Below are positions 17,935 through 27,356 of a stretch of 64,000 nucleotides of DNA, one piece after another (the stretch's first letter is position 1; each line of letters starts with the position of its first letter). The DNA is from Gilvimarinus agarilyticus (lineage in GTDB: Bacteria; Pseudomonadota; Gammaproteobacteria; Pseudomonadales; Cellvibrionaceae), in NCBI RefSeq assembly GCF_000832015.1, contig NZ_JXCJ01000001.1, forward strand, positions 1,411,993-1,475,992, given 5' to 3'. Both the position numbers and the translations under genes were made by a program. The notes beneath the pieces are model-generated. The model ran no database searches. It was not told the DNA's origin and saw only the letters and a list, made by a program, of their open reading frames with translations.

Positions 17935-20220
17935 ATGAGTGAGACAACTCCAGCCGTGGCGGGAGGGGAGAGTCTAATGCCCAATGCCCAGCAGCGAGCC
18001 AAACTGCGCAACACTCGCCGGTTGAAAGATAAATTTTCACGTTGGGGAGTAGCGAGTGCAGGTCTCGCCGTGGTGGGCGCGCTGGGGCTGATCTTCTTCT
18101 ACCTTTTCTCTGAGGTGGCGCCTTTGCTAAAAGGGGCCGATGTTGAGGTGTTGGAAACCTATCCGCATACGCAAACTTCACAATCTGAGCGCTCAGAGCA
18201 CTTGGTTTTAGAGCGTTATGAGCAAATTGGCGCGACCTATACGGCCTCGGGTCAGGTTCAGTTTTTTGTCGCCGATAATGGCAAGCCGATCAGCGTGTTT
18301 GATGTCCCTAAAAGTGACGGCGCGAGCTTTAGCAGTATCGGTTACGGCACGCCGGTAGATGGCTTGGTTGCCTACGGTTACAGCAACGGTGAGCTGATGC
18401 TGACCCAGCTTAATTACCGGTTAAGCTACCCCAATGACACTCGTAAAATTACCCCCGAGATTCTCTACCCATTAGGCGACGAGCCTGTGGTACTGGATGA
18501 CCAAGGACATTCACTCGCCCATGTGGCGGTGCAAAAAACCGCACGCGGTTACGCTGTGGTTGGTGTCACCGACGACGGACGCCTGCGTTTTGGGCGCTAT
18601 AGCACACGTGAAAATATGATGACCGGTAAGGTGACCACTAGCGGCCGTGTGGATGCGTTGCCGGCATTGCCAAACGGCGCCAAAGTTCGTTTTGTCCAGG
18701 TTGATAAAACGGCCAGGCACCTGGTAGTGGCCGATGATCAGGCCCGATTGCATATTTATGATGTCTCCGATGCGGCTAACCTAACACTGACTGAATCGGT
18801 GCCCACCGGTCGGGGGCAGGTAACGGCGATGCAGTATTTAGTGGGTACCGGCTCGCTGGCGGTAGGCACTGATACCGGCGCGGTCAGTCAATGGTTGTTG
18901 GTGCGAGACCCGGACAATGTCTTTCGTTTGCAGCTAGTGCGTGATTTTGAATCACTGCCGGGAGCGATTACCACTATTAGCCCAGAGTATGCTCGCCGCG
19001 GCTTCTTGGTGGGAGATGAGCAGGGTTCTTTGGGTATTTATTACGGCACCTCGTCGCGCACACTGTTGGTCGCGAAGGTGGCCGATAATCCCATCGAAAA
19101 TTTGGCCATATCGCCCATCAACGGCAAGTTACTTATTTACGACACGTCAGGCCAGATTGGTGTGGCCAGCGTCTGGAACGAGCACCCGGAAGTCTCGTTT
19201 AGCTCGCTGTGGCAAAAGGTGTGGTACGAGGGGCGCTCTGAACCTGAATACGTTTGGCAGGCCTCTTCTGGTGGCGATGGATTCGAATCAAAGATGAGCC
19301 TGGTGCCGCTATCGCTGGGTACCCTTAAAGCGGCGTTCTTCGCCATGCTATTTGCGATTCCTCTGGGCATCGCCGGTGCACTTTATACCGCTTACTTTAT
19401 GACCCCTAAAATGCGCGGTTTGGTGAAGCCCTCCATTGAAATTATGGAGGCTTTGCCAACGGTGATTCTGGGCTTTTTGGCGGGCCTATGGCTGGCGCCG
19501 TTTTTAGAAAATCACTTGCCGGCGGTATTTAGTATTTTAATCTTTATGCCGTTGATGATGGTGATGGTGGGCTTTGGCTGGAGCCGGCTGCCCCAGGCAA
19601 TTCGCACTCGCGCGCCTGAAGGTTGGGAGGCGGCCATTTTGATTGTGCCGATACTCTTGACGGGTTGGTTGTGCATCGAGCTGAGCCCTCATATGGAGGT
19701 ATGGTTCTTTGGCGGCAGCATGCGCCAGTGGTTTACCGATTACGGCATTAGCTACGACCAGCGCAATGCGTTAGTGGTGGGCATCGCAATGGGGTTTGCG
19801 GTTATTCCGACTATTTTCTCGATTGCGGAAGATGCGGTATTTAACGTGCCGCGTCATCTTACTCAAGGCTCCCTGGCGCTCGGGGCGACTCGTTGGCAAA
19901 CGGTGGTTGGCGTGGTGCTGCCTACCGCTAGCCCCGGTATTTTCTCGGCTGTAATGATGGGTTTTGGCCGCGCCGTGGGTGAGACCATGATTGTGCTGAT
20001 GGCTACCGGTAACAGCCCGGTGGTGAACTTCAATATCTTTGAAGGCATGCGCACGCTATCGGCTAACATCGCCGTCGAGCTGCCGGAAACTGCCGTGGCA
20101 AGTACACACTTTAGGGTATTGTTTTTGGCGGCTTTGGTGCTGCTGGCATTGACCTTTATCGTCAATACCTGCGCTGAAATTATTCGTCAGCGCCTGCGCA
20201 AACGCTACAGCAATTTGTAA
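17935..20220 (+). CDS. pstC: Phosphate ABC transporter permease PstC, long form with periplasmic propeller-like domain
   Basis: 761-residue inner-membrane permease. The first membrane helix is at about residues 39-60; then comes an insert of nearly 400 residues (about 65-450) with repeated beta-strand segments resembling WD40/quinoprotein propeller blades (for example ARHLVVADDQARLHIYDV and GFLVGDEQGSLGIYY). The permease core follows (about 458-761, starting LSLGTLKAAFFAML, with the EAxxxLG-type loop ASLALGATRWQT-like segment [13 protein letters not shown]). E. coli PstC is about 320 residues; Pseudomonas also has a long form. The ATG at 17935 behind CAGGA is preferred over 17881. The role of the insert is unknown. 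Confidence 0.9.
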   Translation: MSETTPAVAGGESLMPNAQQRAKLRNTRRLKDKFSRWGVASAGLAVVGALGLIFFYLFSEVAPLLKGADVEVLETYPHTQTSQSERSEHLVLERYEQIGATYTASGQVQFFVADNGKPISVFDVPKSDGASFSSIGYGTPVDGLVAYGYSNGELMLTQLNYRLSYPNDTRKITPEILYPLGDEPVVLDDQGHSLAHVAVQKTARGYAVVGVTDDGRLRFGRYSTRENMMTGKVTTSGRVDALPALPNGAKVRFVQVDKTARHLVVADDQARLHIYDVSDAANLTLTESVPTGRGQVTAMQYLVGTGSLAVGTDTGAVSQWLLVRDPDNVFRLQLVRDFESLPGAITTISPEYARRGFLVGDEQGSLGIYYGTSSRTLLVAKVADNPIENLAISPINGKLLIYDTSGQIGVASVWNEHPEVSFSSLWQKVWYEGRSEPEYVWQASSGGDGFESKMSLVPLSLGTLKAAFFAMLFAIPLGIAGALYTAYFMTPKMRGLVKPSIEIMEALPTVILGFLAGLWLAPFLENHLPAVFSILIFMPLMMVMVGFGWSRLPQAIRTRAPEGWEAAILIVPILLTGWLCIELSPHMEVWFFGGSMRQWFTDYGISYDQRNALVVGIAMGFAVIPTIFSIAEDAVFNVPRHLTQGSLALGATRWQTVVGVVLPTASPGIFSAVMMGFGRAVGETMIVLMATGNSPVVNFNIFEGMRTLSANIAVELPETAVASTHFRVLFLAALVLLALTFIVNTCAEIIRQRLRKRYSNL

Positions 20221-20235
20221 TTGGGAGTCGAGACA

Positions 20236-21903
20236 ATGAAAAACTGGTTTAAAAGTGGCGCTCCCTGGGTTTGGTTAAACGGCGGTGCAGTGGCGCTTTG
20301 TATGGTGATGGTGGTGGGCTTGATAGGTCTGATTGCCATCCGTGGCTTTGGCCACTTTTGGCCTGCAGACGTGGTGCAGCTGACGGCCGTAGAGCGCGAT
20401 GGTACAGAGCAGCAAGTGTTAGGCGAGATCGTCCGCTCTGAAGTCGTCCCGGCGGCCGTGGTGCGCGATAGCGGCTATGAAATCGCTCCTGAGCAAGAGT
20501 TGGTTACTCGCTATTTAATAAAACGAGGCAACCGCGACATAAGCGCGCGGGACTTTAACTGGTACCTCGAAGTCGGCATGAGCGAGTGGCAAAATCCGAT
20601 CGATGCCATGGTGATTGAGCGCCGCGAGTGGGGTAATTTTTACGGCTACCCGGTATCGCTAAAAGAAAACGGCGACGTTATCGCGCGAGTACAAGACGCC
20701 GACTTTTGGCCTCAGGTGCAAGAGCGTATCGAACGCAGCCTGGATTTACACGATGAAATTAATCACCTCGAAAAAGTCGAGATCGGGCGAATCAACCACA
20801 AGTTAGAGCGTCTGCGGTTAGAGCGCCGCGGACTTGAGCTTGACGGCGTCGATGCTGCAACACTTGCTGCAGCCGATGCTGAGTTTGCCGCTGAGCGCGC
20901 TGAGTTAGACGAGCAATACCGCGTAGTAAAAGCCGAGCGCGATGAGTTGTATCGCCAGTTAAAGCGCGACACCTTAACGGCCGAAGTTATCGACGGCAGT
21001 GAGGTTACCATTACTCTGCAGAATATCGTGCGTTTAACACGCCCCAATGCCATGGGGGTATTTGCCAAAATGGGGCAATACCTTGAGCGTTTCTGGGAGT
21101 TTTTATCGGACGAGCCCCGCGAAGCGAACACTGAGGGCGGTATTTTTCCGGCGATTTTTGGCACGGTCACCATGGTGATTGTCATGTCCATTATTGTGAC
21201 GCCGTTTGGTGTGTTGGCAGCCATTTATTTGCGGGAATACGCAAAGCAGGGGCCGGTACTGCGGATTATTCGTATCTCTGTCTATAACTTGGCGGGTGTT
21301 CCCTCCATCGTCTACGGTGTGTTCGGCTTGGGCTTTTTTGTCTACTTTTTAGGGGGGAGCCTCGACGAGTTATTTTATCGCGAGTCGCTCCCGGCGCCGA
21401 CGTTTGGTACTCCAGGTTTGTTCTGGGCATCTTTGACCTTGGCGCTTTTGACCTTGCCGGTGGTGATTGTTTCTACCGAGGAGGGCTTATCGCGTATTCC
21501 CAGCACTATCCGGCAGGGCTCGTTGGCACTTGGCGCCACCAAGGCAGAAACCTTGTGGAAGGTCGTTGTGCCTCTGGCGACGCCGGCGATGATGACCGGT
21601 TTAATCCTGGCTATCGCCCGTGCTGCCGGTGAAGTGGCGCCACTGATGTTGGTTGGGGTGGTGAAGCTAGCGCCATCGTTGCCCATTGATGGCAATTACC
21701 CCTATGTGCATTTAGATCAAAAGATTATGCATCTGGGCTTTCATATTTACGATGTGGGTTTTCAAAGCCCTAACGTTGAGGCCGCCCGCCCGCTGGTATA
21801 TGCCACTGCACTTACTCTGGTGCTGCTGATTATTGTCTTAAACCTGGCGGCCATCCGAATCCGTAACAGTCTGCGTGAAAAGTACCGCAGCGCATCCGAT
21901 TGA
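20236..21903 (+). CDS. pstA: Phosphate ABC transporter permease PstA, long form
   Basis: 555-residue partner permease. After a first helix (about residues 17-37) there is a periplasmic insert of about 250 residues; its second half (about 160-250) is rich in Glu, Arg and Leu in heptad-like order and should form a long coiled coil. The permease core begins near residue 300 ([11 protein letters not shown]) and holds the coupling loop [16 protein letters not shown]. coli PstA is about 300 residues. It starts 15 bp after pstC with GGGAG before the ATG. Confidence 0.9.
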   Translation: MKNWFKSGAPWVWLNGGAVALCMVMVVGLIGLIAIRGFGHFWPADVVQLTAVERDGTEQQVLGEIVRSEVVPAAVVRDSGYEIAPEQELVTRYLIKRGNRDISARDFNWYLEVGMSEWQNPIDAMVIERREWGNFYGYPVSLKENGDVIARVQDADFWPQVQERIERSLDLHDEINHLEKVEIGRINHKLERLRLERRGLELDGVDAATLAAADAEFAAERAELDEQYRVVKAERDELYRQLKRDTLTAEVIDGSEVTITLQNIVRLTRPNAMGVFAKMGQYLERFWEFLSDEPREANTEGGIFPAIFGTVTMVIVMSIIVTPFGVLAAIYLREYAKQGPVLRIIRISVYNLAGVPSIVYGVFGLGFFVYFLGGSLDELFYRESLPAPTFGTPGLFWASLTLALLTLPVVIVSTEEGLSRIPSTIRQGSLALGATKAETLWKVVVPLATPAMMTGLILAIARAAGEVAPLMLVGVVKLAPSLPIDGNYPYVHLDQKIMHLGFHIYDVGFQSPNVEAARPLVYATALTLVLLIIVLNLAAIRIRNSLREKYRSASD

Positions 21904-21919
21904 TAACGGGAGTGATATC

Positions 21920-22828
21920 ATGTTAGAACAAACCGATGTTGTCGAGCACCGCGACGCGCCCGCGCCCAGCGCCGCTACAGCGAGCACGGATAGTCTATCC
22001 GGTGAGACCGGCGCACAGGCGCCAAACCATAAGCAGACCTTTGATCAGGCAGAACCATTAGCTATGGAAAACGAGAAAATCAAACTTGAAGTGGAAGGCC
22101 TAAAACTTTACTACGGTAATGATCAGGCGTTAAAAAATATTAGCCTGCAAATACCCGAAAAGAAGGTGACGGCGTTTATTGGCCCTTCAGGTTGTGGTAA
22201 GTCGACCTTGTTACGGTGCTTTAACCGTATGAATGATTTGGTGGATAGCTGCCGCATCGAAGGTAAAATTTTGCTCGATGGCGATAATATTTACGATCCG
22301 TCGGTCGATGTGGCCGAGCTGCGTCGTCAGGTGGGGATGGTGTTCCAAAAACCTAACCCATTTCCTAAGTCGATTTATGAAAACGTTGCTTATGGTCTGC
22401 GATTGCAGGGCGTTAAGTCTAAGCGCATACTCGACACCGTGGTTGAAAACTCTCTGCGCGGCGCAGCCCTGTGGGATGAAGTGAAAGATCGCTTGCACGA
22501 CAACGCCTTTGGTTTGTCAGGGGGGCAGCAGCAACGTTTGGTGATTGCCCGGGCCATTGCCATTGAGCCAGAGGTTATCTTGTTGGATGAGCCTGCTTCG
22601 GCGCTCGACCCTATCTCGACACTCAAAATTGAAGAGCTAATCTACGAGTTGAAAGACAAATACACCATCGTTATTGTGACCCATAATATGCAACAGGCGG
22701 CGCGGGTATCCGATTACACAGCCTTCATGTATATGGGTGATCTGGTGGAAGTGGGCGATACTGACCGCCTCTTTACCAACCCGATTGAAAAACAGACAGA
22801 AGATTATATTACTGGCCGCTACGGCTAG
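21920..22828 (+). CDS. pstB: Phosphate ABC transporter ATP-binding protein
   Basis: 302-residue ATPase driving phosphate import. Walker A is GPSGCGKST, the signature LSGGQQQRL and Walker [14 protein letters not shown]. The first 48 residues are an Ala/Pro-rich extension absent from the shortest family members; an internal ATG at 22064 ([10 protein letters not shown]) would give a standard-length protein. The upstream ATG has a good ACGGGAG site 16 bp after pstA, so the longer form is preferred, but this is not certain. Confidence 0.94.
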   Translation: MLEQTDVVEHRDAPAPSAATASTDSLSGETGAQAPNHKQTFDQAEPLAMENEKIKLEVEGLKLYYGNDQALKNISLQIPEKKVTAFIGPSGCGKSTLLRCFNRMNDLVDSCRIEGKILLDGDNIYDPSVDVAELRRQVGMVFQKPNPFPKSIYENVAYGLRLQGVKSKRILDTVVENSLRGAALWDEVKDRLHDNAFGLSGGQQQRLVIARAIAIEPEVILLDEPASALDPISTLKIEELIYELKDKYTIVIVTHNMQQAARVSDYTAFMYMGDLVEVGDTDRLFTNPIEKQTEDYITGRYG

Positions 22829-22880
22829 TGTGAACGCAGAATTTGCTGCGTGTTAGCGGCGTTATTACGGAGAGACGGTT

Positions 22881-23621
22881 ATGGCTATGGATATTACCAG
22901 TCATACACACCATATTTCCCAGCAATTTAACATTGAGCTGGACGATATCAAAACCCACCTGTCAGAGATGGGTGGCATGGCCGAGCGCCAGGTTAACGAT
23001 GCCATTATGGCGATGATTGAGGTTGACCTGGATAAGGCCGAACAAGTGGTTCGCGGAGATCACAAAGTAAATTCAATGGAGGTCTCCATTGACGAAGAGT
23101 GCGTGCGCATTTTGGCTAAGCGTCAGCCAGCGGCCGGCGATTTGCGCCTGGTGATTGCTGTCACCAAGGCCATTACTGATCTTGAGCGCATTGGCGACGA
23201 GGCGGCGAAAATCGCCCGTCAGGCGATGGCGCTTGGGCGCGATGGTGCGGCACCTCGCGGCTATGTGGAGGTGCGCCATATTGGTGAGCATGTCTCGCGT
23301 ATGCTACACGATGCACTGGACTCGTTTGCACGGCTGGATCTCGATGTTGCCTTGAAGGTTGTACAAACCGATCGCACCGTCGATATGGAATACAGCACAG
23401 CCATGCGAGAAATGATCACCTATATGATCGAAGACCCGCGTAGCATTACCCGGGTGCTCAACGTCATGTGGTCTCTGCGGGCGCTAGAGCGCATTGGCGA
23501 CCATGCCCGCAATATTGCTCAGTACGTTGTGTACCTGGTGATGGGGGCCGATGTGCGTCACGGTAGTATTGAAGAGATTGAAGAGCAGATACTGCAGGAG
23601 CAAGACGACACCGGGGAATAA
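22881..23621 (+). CDS. phoU: Phosphate signalling protein PhoU
   Basis: 246-residue protein made of two three-helix PhoU repeats; each carries the metal-binding pattern, seen as DLERIGDEAAKIA (about residue 95) and ALERIGDHARNIAQ (about residue 200). PhoU links the Pst transporter to the PhoR kinase and represses the Pho regulon when phosphate is plentiful. Last gene of the pst operon; phoB and phoR are not in the window. Confidence 0.95.
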   Translation: MAMDITSHTHHISQQFNIELDDIKTHLSEMGGMAERQVNDAIMAMIEVDLDKAEQVVRGDHKVNSMEVSIDEECVRILAKRQPAAGDLRLVIAVTKAITDLERIGDEAAKIARQAMALGRDGAAPRGYVEVRHIGEHVSRMLHDALDSFARLDLDVALKVVQTDRTVDMEYSTAMREMITYMIEDPRSITRVLNVMWSLRALERIGDHARNIAQYVVYLVMGADVRHGSIEEIEEQILQEQDDTGE

Positions 23622-23700
23622 GGGCCGTTTTTGCGCGGGTTTTACATTGGGCGCCTCACGCGCTTTAATGACACTGTGCAAATAACAGAAGGAAGCATTT

Positions 23701-24255
23701 ATGGCTCGTACCCCCTCCAATATGTTGCCACTGGGGACCACTCTGCCACAGGTAGAGCTCCCCGATGGGGCCGGTGATCTCTATAATATCAGCGCTAATC
23801 TCGGCACTAACGGCCTGGCCGTTATGTTTATCTGCAATCACTGCCCGTTTGTGCTGCATATTGCCGATTTTTTGGCGCCTCTGTCGCGTCAACTCTCCCA
23901 GCTGGGAATCGGCTGTGTCGCCATCAGCTCCAATGATGTCGTTAACCACCCGGAAGACTCTCCAGAATATATGGTAGCTTTTGCCGCCAAACACGACTTC
24001 CCTTTCCCTTACCTTTACGATGAGACACAAGCGGTGGCCAAGGCGTTTGAAGCGGCTTGTACTCCGGATTTTTATTTATTTGATGGCGATAAAAAACTCG
24101 TCTATCGCGGTCAGTTGGATAATTCCCGGCCCGGTAACGATGCGCCTGTTGATGGTCACGATTTACTGACTGCCGCCCATGCTCTGGCTCAGAAAGAGCC
24201 AATATCAACCGAGCAAAAGCCAAGTTTGGGTTGCAACATTAAATGGAAGGAATAG
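23701..24255 (+). CDS. Thioredoxin-fold protein (AhpC/TSA-like)
   Basis: 184-residue soluble thioredoxin-like protein. The redox site is CNHCPF (about residues 41-46), with a further Cys in ACTPDFYLFD near residue 120, a cis-Pro context typical of this family. No signal peptide. AAGGAAG precedes the ATG. The stop is followed after 3 bp by the mechanosensitive channel gene, so the two are probably co-translated. The physiological substrate is unknown. Confidence 0.82.
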   Translation: MARTPSNMLPLGTTLPQVELPDGAGDLYNISANLGTNGLAVMFICNHCPFVLHIADFLAPLSRQLSQLGIGCVAISSNDVVNHPEDSPEYMVAFAAKHDFPFPYLYDETQAVAKAFEAACTPDFYLFDGDKKLVYRGQLDNSRPGNDAPVDGHDLLTAAHALAQKEPISTEQKPSLGCNIKWKE

Positions 24256-24258
24256 CGC

Positions 24259-25854
24259 TTGAAGGGAATCATAGCTCGCCTACTACTGTGTATAGTCGCG
24301 TTACTGGCGGTTAATAGTTTCGCACAGGATCCTGATGTCACCTTAAAAGATATCGTTGAGTCAAATGTACAGGCCGCGGAAGAAGCCGCGCAAATCCAAC
24401 GCGAGCAGCCCATGTCAACGCCTTTGGGCGCGGTGCTTTTGATTCGTGATGCCGGGCTTCGCCAGCAGTGGGAGCGCATGGCCGAGTACGCTGACTTTCG
24501 CTACGTCGAGCCCGATGTTTTGGAGCAGGGACCCGGTAACCTGATGCGCAAGCTGGCCCTGATGTGGGAGCAGTACCAAATTTTTGAGCTGACTGCCATC
24601 AACGATACCGAAGAGGGTAACCTTAAAGATGGCCTGCCGCCGTACCGGGAGCTATTGGGTAGCCTCAACCAGGGCTCCGAGCAGTTTGACATTTTGTTGC
24701 AGCGCGTCCCCGACGCTAACGGCAATAAAGTCTGGAAAATATCCAACGCCACCGTGGCGCAAATCCCACAGATGTGGGACAACTTTGGCTACCCGCCTCA
24801 GCTAGAGCAACTGGAGCAGTGGCTGCCTGAGTTTCGTTTGTTTCATATGCGCAATTGGCAGGTGTTAATGCTGGTTGTGATTGTGGTAGCGGGTTGGTTG
24901 ATAACGGCGCTTATCCGCTGGATCTTGCTAAAAATTGTCACTCATATCTCTATTTATGGCGACACCATGCAGCGGCTTATTCGGCAGCCGCTGCGACGTT
25001 TTTTGTTTTTTTGTTTCGTGAATTGGGCTGTATACCAGTTGGGCTTGCCGTTAAAAGTGCGAGTTATTTTTGATTCGGGATTTTTAGCGTACTTGGCCGG
25101 TATGTTTTTAGTGCTGGGTATTGTTGAGTTCTGGCATGCTGTATATATCGCCCGAGCGATGGCTAAAGATGAAAACTTCAGCCCCGGTTTTATTCGTCCA
25201 TTAGTCACTATTGTAAAAATCCTTGTCATTATTTTTGCTGTACTGCTTTGGCTGCAAAACGCCGGCTACAATATGGCCACTATTTTGACGGGTTTGGGGA
25301 TTGGTTCGTTGGCGGTGGCGTTGGCGGCGCAAAAAACTTTAGAGAATGTGTTTGGTGCGTTTACGCTGTTTATTGCCCGGCCCATCAAGCCGGGCGACTT
25401 CTGCCGTTTTGGCCCCATTTTGGGGACAGTGGAAGAGATTGGTTTGCGCTCTACGATGTTGCGTAAGCTGGACCGCACTTTGGTCAGTGTGCCCAACTCG
25501 ATCTTTTCGGTAGAGGTGTTGGAGAATTTATCGAAAATCGATCAGAGGTTGTATCGCCAGAGTTTTTATTTGGCGACGGATGTAGAGGCCGGTAAGCTCG
25601 AGTCTTTATTGGCTGACATGAACTCGGTGCTCGAGCAGCACGAAAGGGTGTTGTTTGACGCCCGGCGGGTGCGTTTTGAACGTGTCGAGCGCGAAGGGTT
25701 TGTTGTACAGGCTAACGCCTACATCAATACCGATGACTACTCTGTGTTTTTGCAGGTGGCCGAGCAGCTGAATCTACAACTGCTGGCGGTGATCGAGCAG
25801 CACGACATTACCCTGGCGCGCTGGTTACCAGAGGTGGACGGCGCACGAGCTTAA
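24259..25854 (+). CDS. MscS-family mechanosensitive ion channel
   Basis: 531-residue protein. A signal peptide (cleavage after SFA, about residue 21) is followed by a periplasmic domain of about 180 residues, then four to five membrane helices (about residues 200-345). The pore-lining helix is GLGIGSLAVALAAQKTLEN, followed by the MscS beta domain (ARPIKPGDFCRFGP, GTVEEIGLRSTMLR, VPNSIF). It should release solutes under low osmolarity. The start is TTG at 24259 with GGAAGGAAT overlapping the end of the upstream gene; no better start gives the signal peptide. Confidence 0.9.
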   Translation: MKGIIARLLLCIVALLAVNSFAQDPDVTLKDIVESNVQAAEEAAQIQREQPMSTPLGAVLLIRDAGLRQQWERMAEYADFRYVEPDVLEQGPGNLMRKLALMWEQYQIFELTAINDTEEGNLKDGLPPYRELLGSLNQGSEQFDILLQRVPDANGNKVWKISNATVAQIPQMWDNFGYPPQLEQLEQWLPEFRLFHMRNWQVLMLVVIVVAGWLITALIRWILLKIVTHISIYGDTMQRLIRQPLRRFLFFCFVNWAVYQLGLPLKVRVIFDSGFLAYLAGMFLVLGIVEFWHAVYIARAMAKDENFSPGFIRPLVTIVKILVIIFAVLLWLQNAGYNMATILTGLGIGSLAVALAAQKTLENVFGAFTLFIARPIKPGDFCRFGPILGTVEEIGLRSTMLRKLDRTLVSVPNSIFSVEVLENLSKIDQRLYRQSFYLATDVEAGKLESLLADMNSVLEQHERVLFDARRVRFERVEREGFVVQANAYINTDDYSVFLQVAEQLNLQLLAVIEQHDITLARWLPEVDGARA

Positions 25855-25888
25855 CAATCAGCCACGGCGCAATTCCCTCGCGACAGAA

Positions 25889-25922
25889 CGCAAAAAGCCC
25901 CGACTCCTCGGGGCTTTTTGCG
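25889..25922. terminator. Bidirectional terminator between mscS-like gene and purD
   Basis: A perfect 15-bp inverted repeat (CGCAAAAAGCCCCGA and its complement) with a CTCC loop. A/T runs on both sides of the GC core suit termination of both convergent transcripts. Confidence 0.92.
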
Positions 25923-25950
25923 TTTACGCCTATAAGGTTAACCGGGCAGG

Positions 25951-27240
25951 TTAACTTTGTTGCTCGCGGGCGATGGCGCGGTAGGCGATATCGGTACGAT
26001 AGTTCACCCCATTCCACTTAATACCGCTGGCAAGCTTGTAGGCGCGCTCTTGTGCCTCTTGCACGTTATTGCCCAGTGCGGTGGCGCACAGTACACGACC
26101 GCCGTTGGTGACAATGTCATCACCCTGACGGCTGGTGCCAGCGTGGAATACTTTCTCGCCAGCAGTTTCGGTGGTGGGCAGGCCGGAAATCGCATCGCCT
26201 TTATTGTAGCTGGCGGGATAGCCGCCGGCGGCTAGTACTACACCTACCGAGGCGCGCGGGTCCCACTCGACGCTGGCGCTGTTTAGCTCGCCTTTGAGGG
26301 CCGCGAGGCACAGCGCGACTAAATCAGATTTAAGACGCAGCATAATCGGCTGGGTTTCCGGGTCGCCAAAGCGGCAGTTGTATTCAATCACCTTGGGCGT
26401 ACCAGATTCGTCAATCATTAAGCCCGCGTATAGAAAGCCGGTGTAGCGATTGCCTTCAGCGGCCATGCCTTTTACCGTTGGATAAATCACTTCATCCATA
26501 ATACGTTGGTGTACTGCATCCGTGACAACCGGTGCGGGAGAGTAAGCGCCCATGCCGCCGGTATTGGGGCCGGTGTCGCCGTTGCCGGCGCGTTTGTGAT
26601 CCTGGCTGGTGGCCATGGGCAATACGTTCTCGCCGTCGACCATCACGATAAAGCTCGCCTCTTCACCGCTGAGAAACTCTTCAATAACGACGCGACAACC
26701 GGCGTCACCAAAGGCGTTGCCCGATAGCATATCGCGTACGGCGTCTTCGGCTTGCTCAAGAGTCTCTGCCACAATAACGCCTTTACCGGCGGCCAAGCCG
26801 TCGGCTTTAACCACGATAGGAGCGCCTTTTTCACGTAAGTAGGCCAGTGCCGGCTCTACTTCGGTGAAGTTTTGATAGTCGGCGGTGGGAATTTGATGAC
26901 GCTCTAAAAAGTCTTTGGTAAACGCTTTTGAGCCTTCCAGTTGTGCGGCACCTTTGCTGGGGCCAAAGCAGGCGAGATCGCGCTCGGTAAAATAATCGAC
27001 CACGCCTTCAACCAAGGGCACTTCGGGGCCGACGATGGTCAGTGCGACTTCTTCGGCTTTAGCGAAGTCCGCCAGTGCGGCAAAGTCCAGTACATCAATA
27101 TCGACATTTTTAAGTTTGTCGTCTAGCGCGGTACCGGCGTTACCGGGTGCGAGATAAACGGTTTCGACTTGCTGGCTTTGCGCCGCTTTCCAGGCCAGTG
27201 CATGCTCGCGGCCACCGCCGCCAATGATGAGAATATTCAT
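25951..27240 (-). CDS. purD: Phosphoribosylamine-glycine ligase
   Basis: 429-residue ATP-grasp enzyme, second step of purine synthesis. It begins MNILIIGGGGREHALAWK at the ATG at 27240 (a GTG four codons upstream is unlikely). ATP-grasp segments PIVVKADGLAAGKGV (about residue 145), TGFLYAGLMID and the metal site EYNCRFGDPETQ (about residue 290) are all present. Downstream of purH. Confidence 0.97.
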   Translation of the reverse strand: MNILIIGGGGREHALAWKAAQSQQVETVYLAPGNAGTALDDKLKNVDIDVLDFAALADFAKAEEVALTIVGPEVPLVEGVVDYFTERDLACFGPSKGAAQLEGSKAFTKDFLERHQIPTADYQNFTEVEPALAYLREKGAPIVVKADGLAAGKGVIVAETLEQAEDAVRDMLSGNAFGDAGCRVVIEEFLSGEEASFIVMVDGENVLPMATSQDHKRAGNGDTGPNTGGMGAYSPAPVVTDAVHQRIMDEVIYPTVKGMAAEGNRYTGFLYAGLMIDESGTPKVIEYNCRFGDPETQPIMLRLKSDLVALCLAALKGELNSASVEWDPRASVGVVLAAGGYPASYNKGDAISGLPTTETAGEKVFHAGTSRQGDDIVTNGGRVLCATALGNNVQEAQERAYKLASGIKWNGVNYRTDIAYRAIAREQQS

Positions 27241-27356
27241 TTTTTGGTACACGGTGAACGGGGAACGGAGTACGTTCCGGCGTTCTGCCGATCCTCCAGA
27301 ATTTTGGTTGTCGTTAGTCGGGAGTCGGCTCCGTGAACCGTCTCCCGTTACCCGTC
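27241..27356. repeat. Intergenic palindromic repeat-like sequence
   Basis: The purD-purH gap has several short inverted and repeated pieces: GGAACG/CGTTCC around 27263-27279, CGGGAG/CTCCCG at 27319-27324 and 27342-27347, and variants of CGTGAACCG and CGGTGAACGGGG. This pattern resembles a dispersed intergenic palindromic element, but copies elsewhere could not be searched. Confidence 0.4.
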
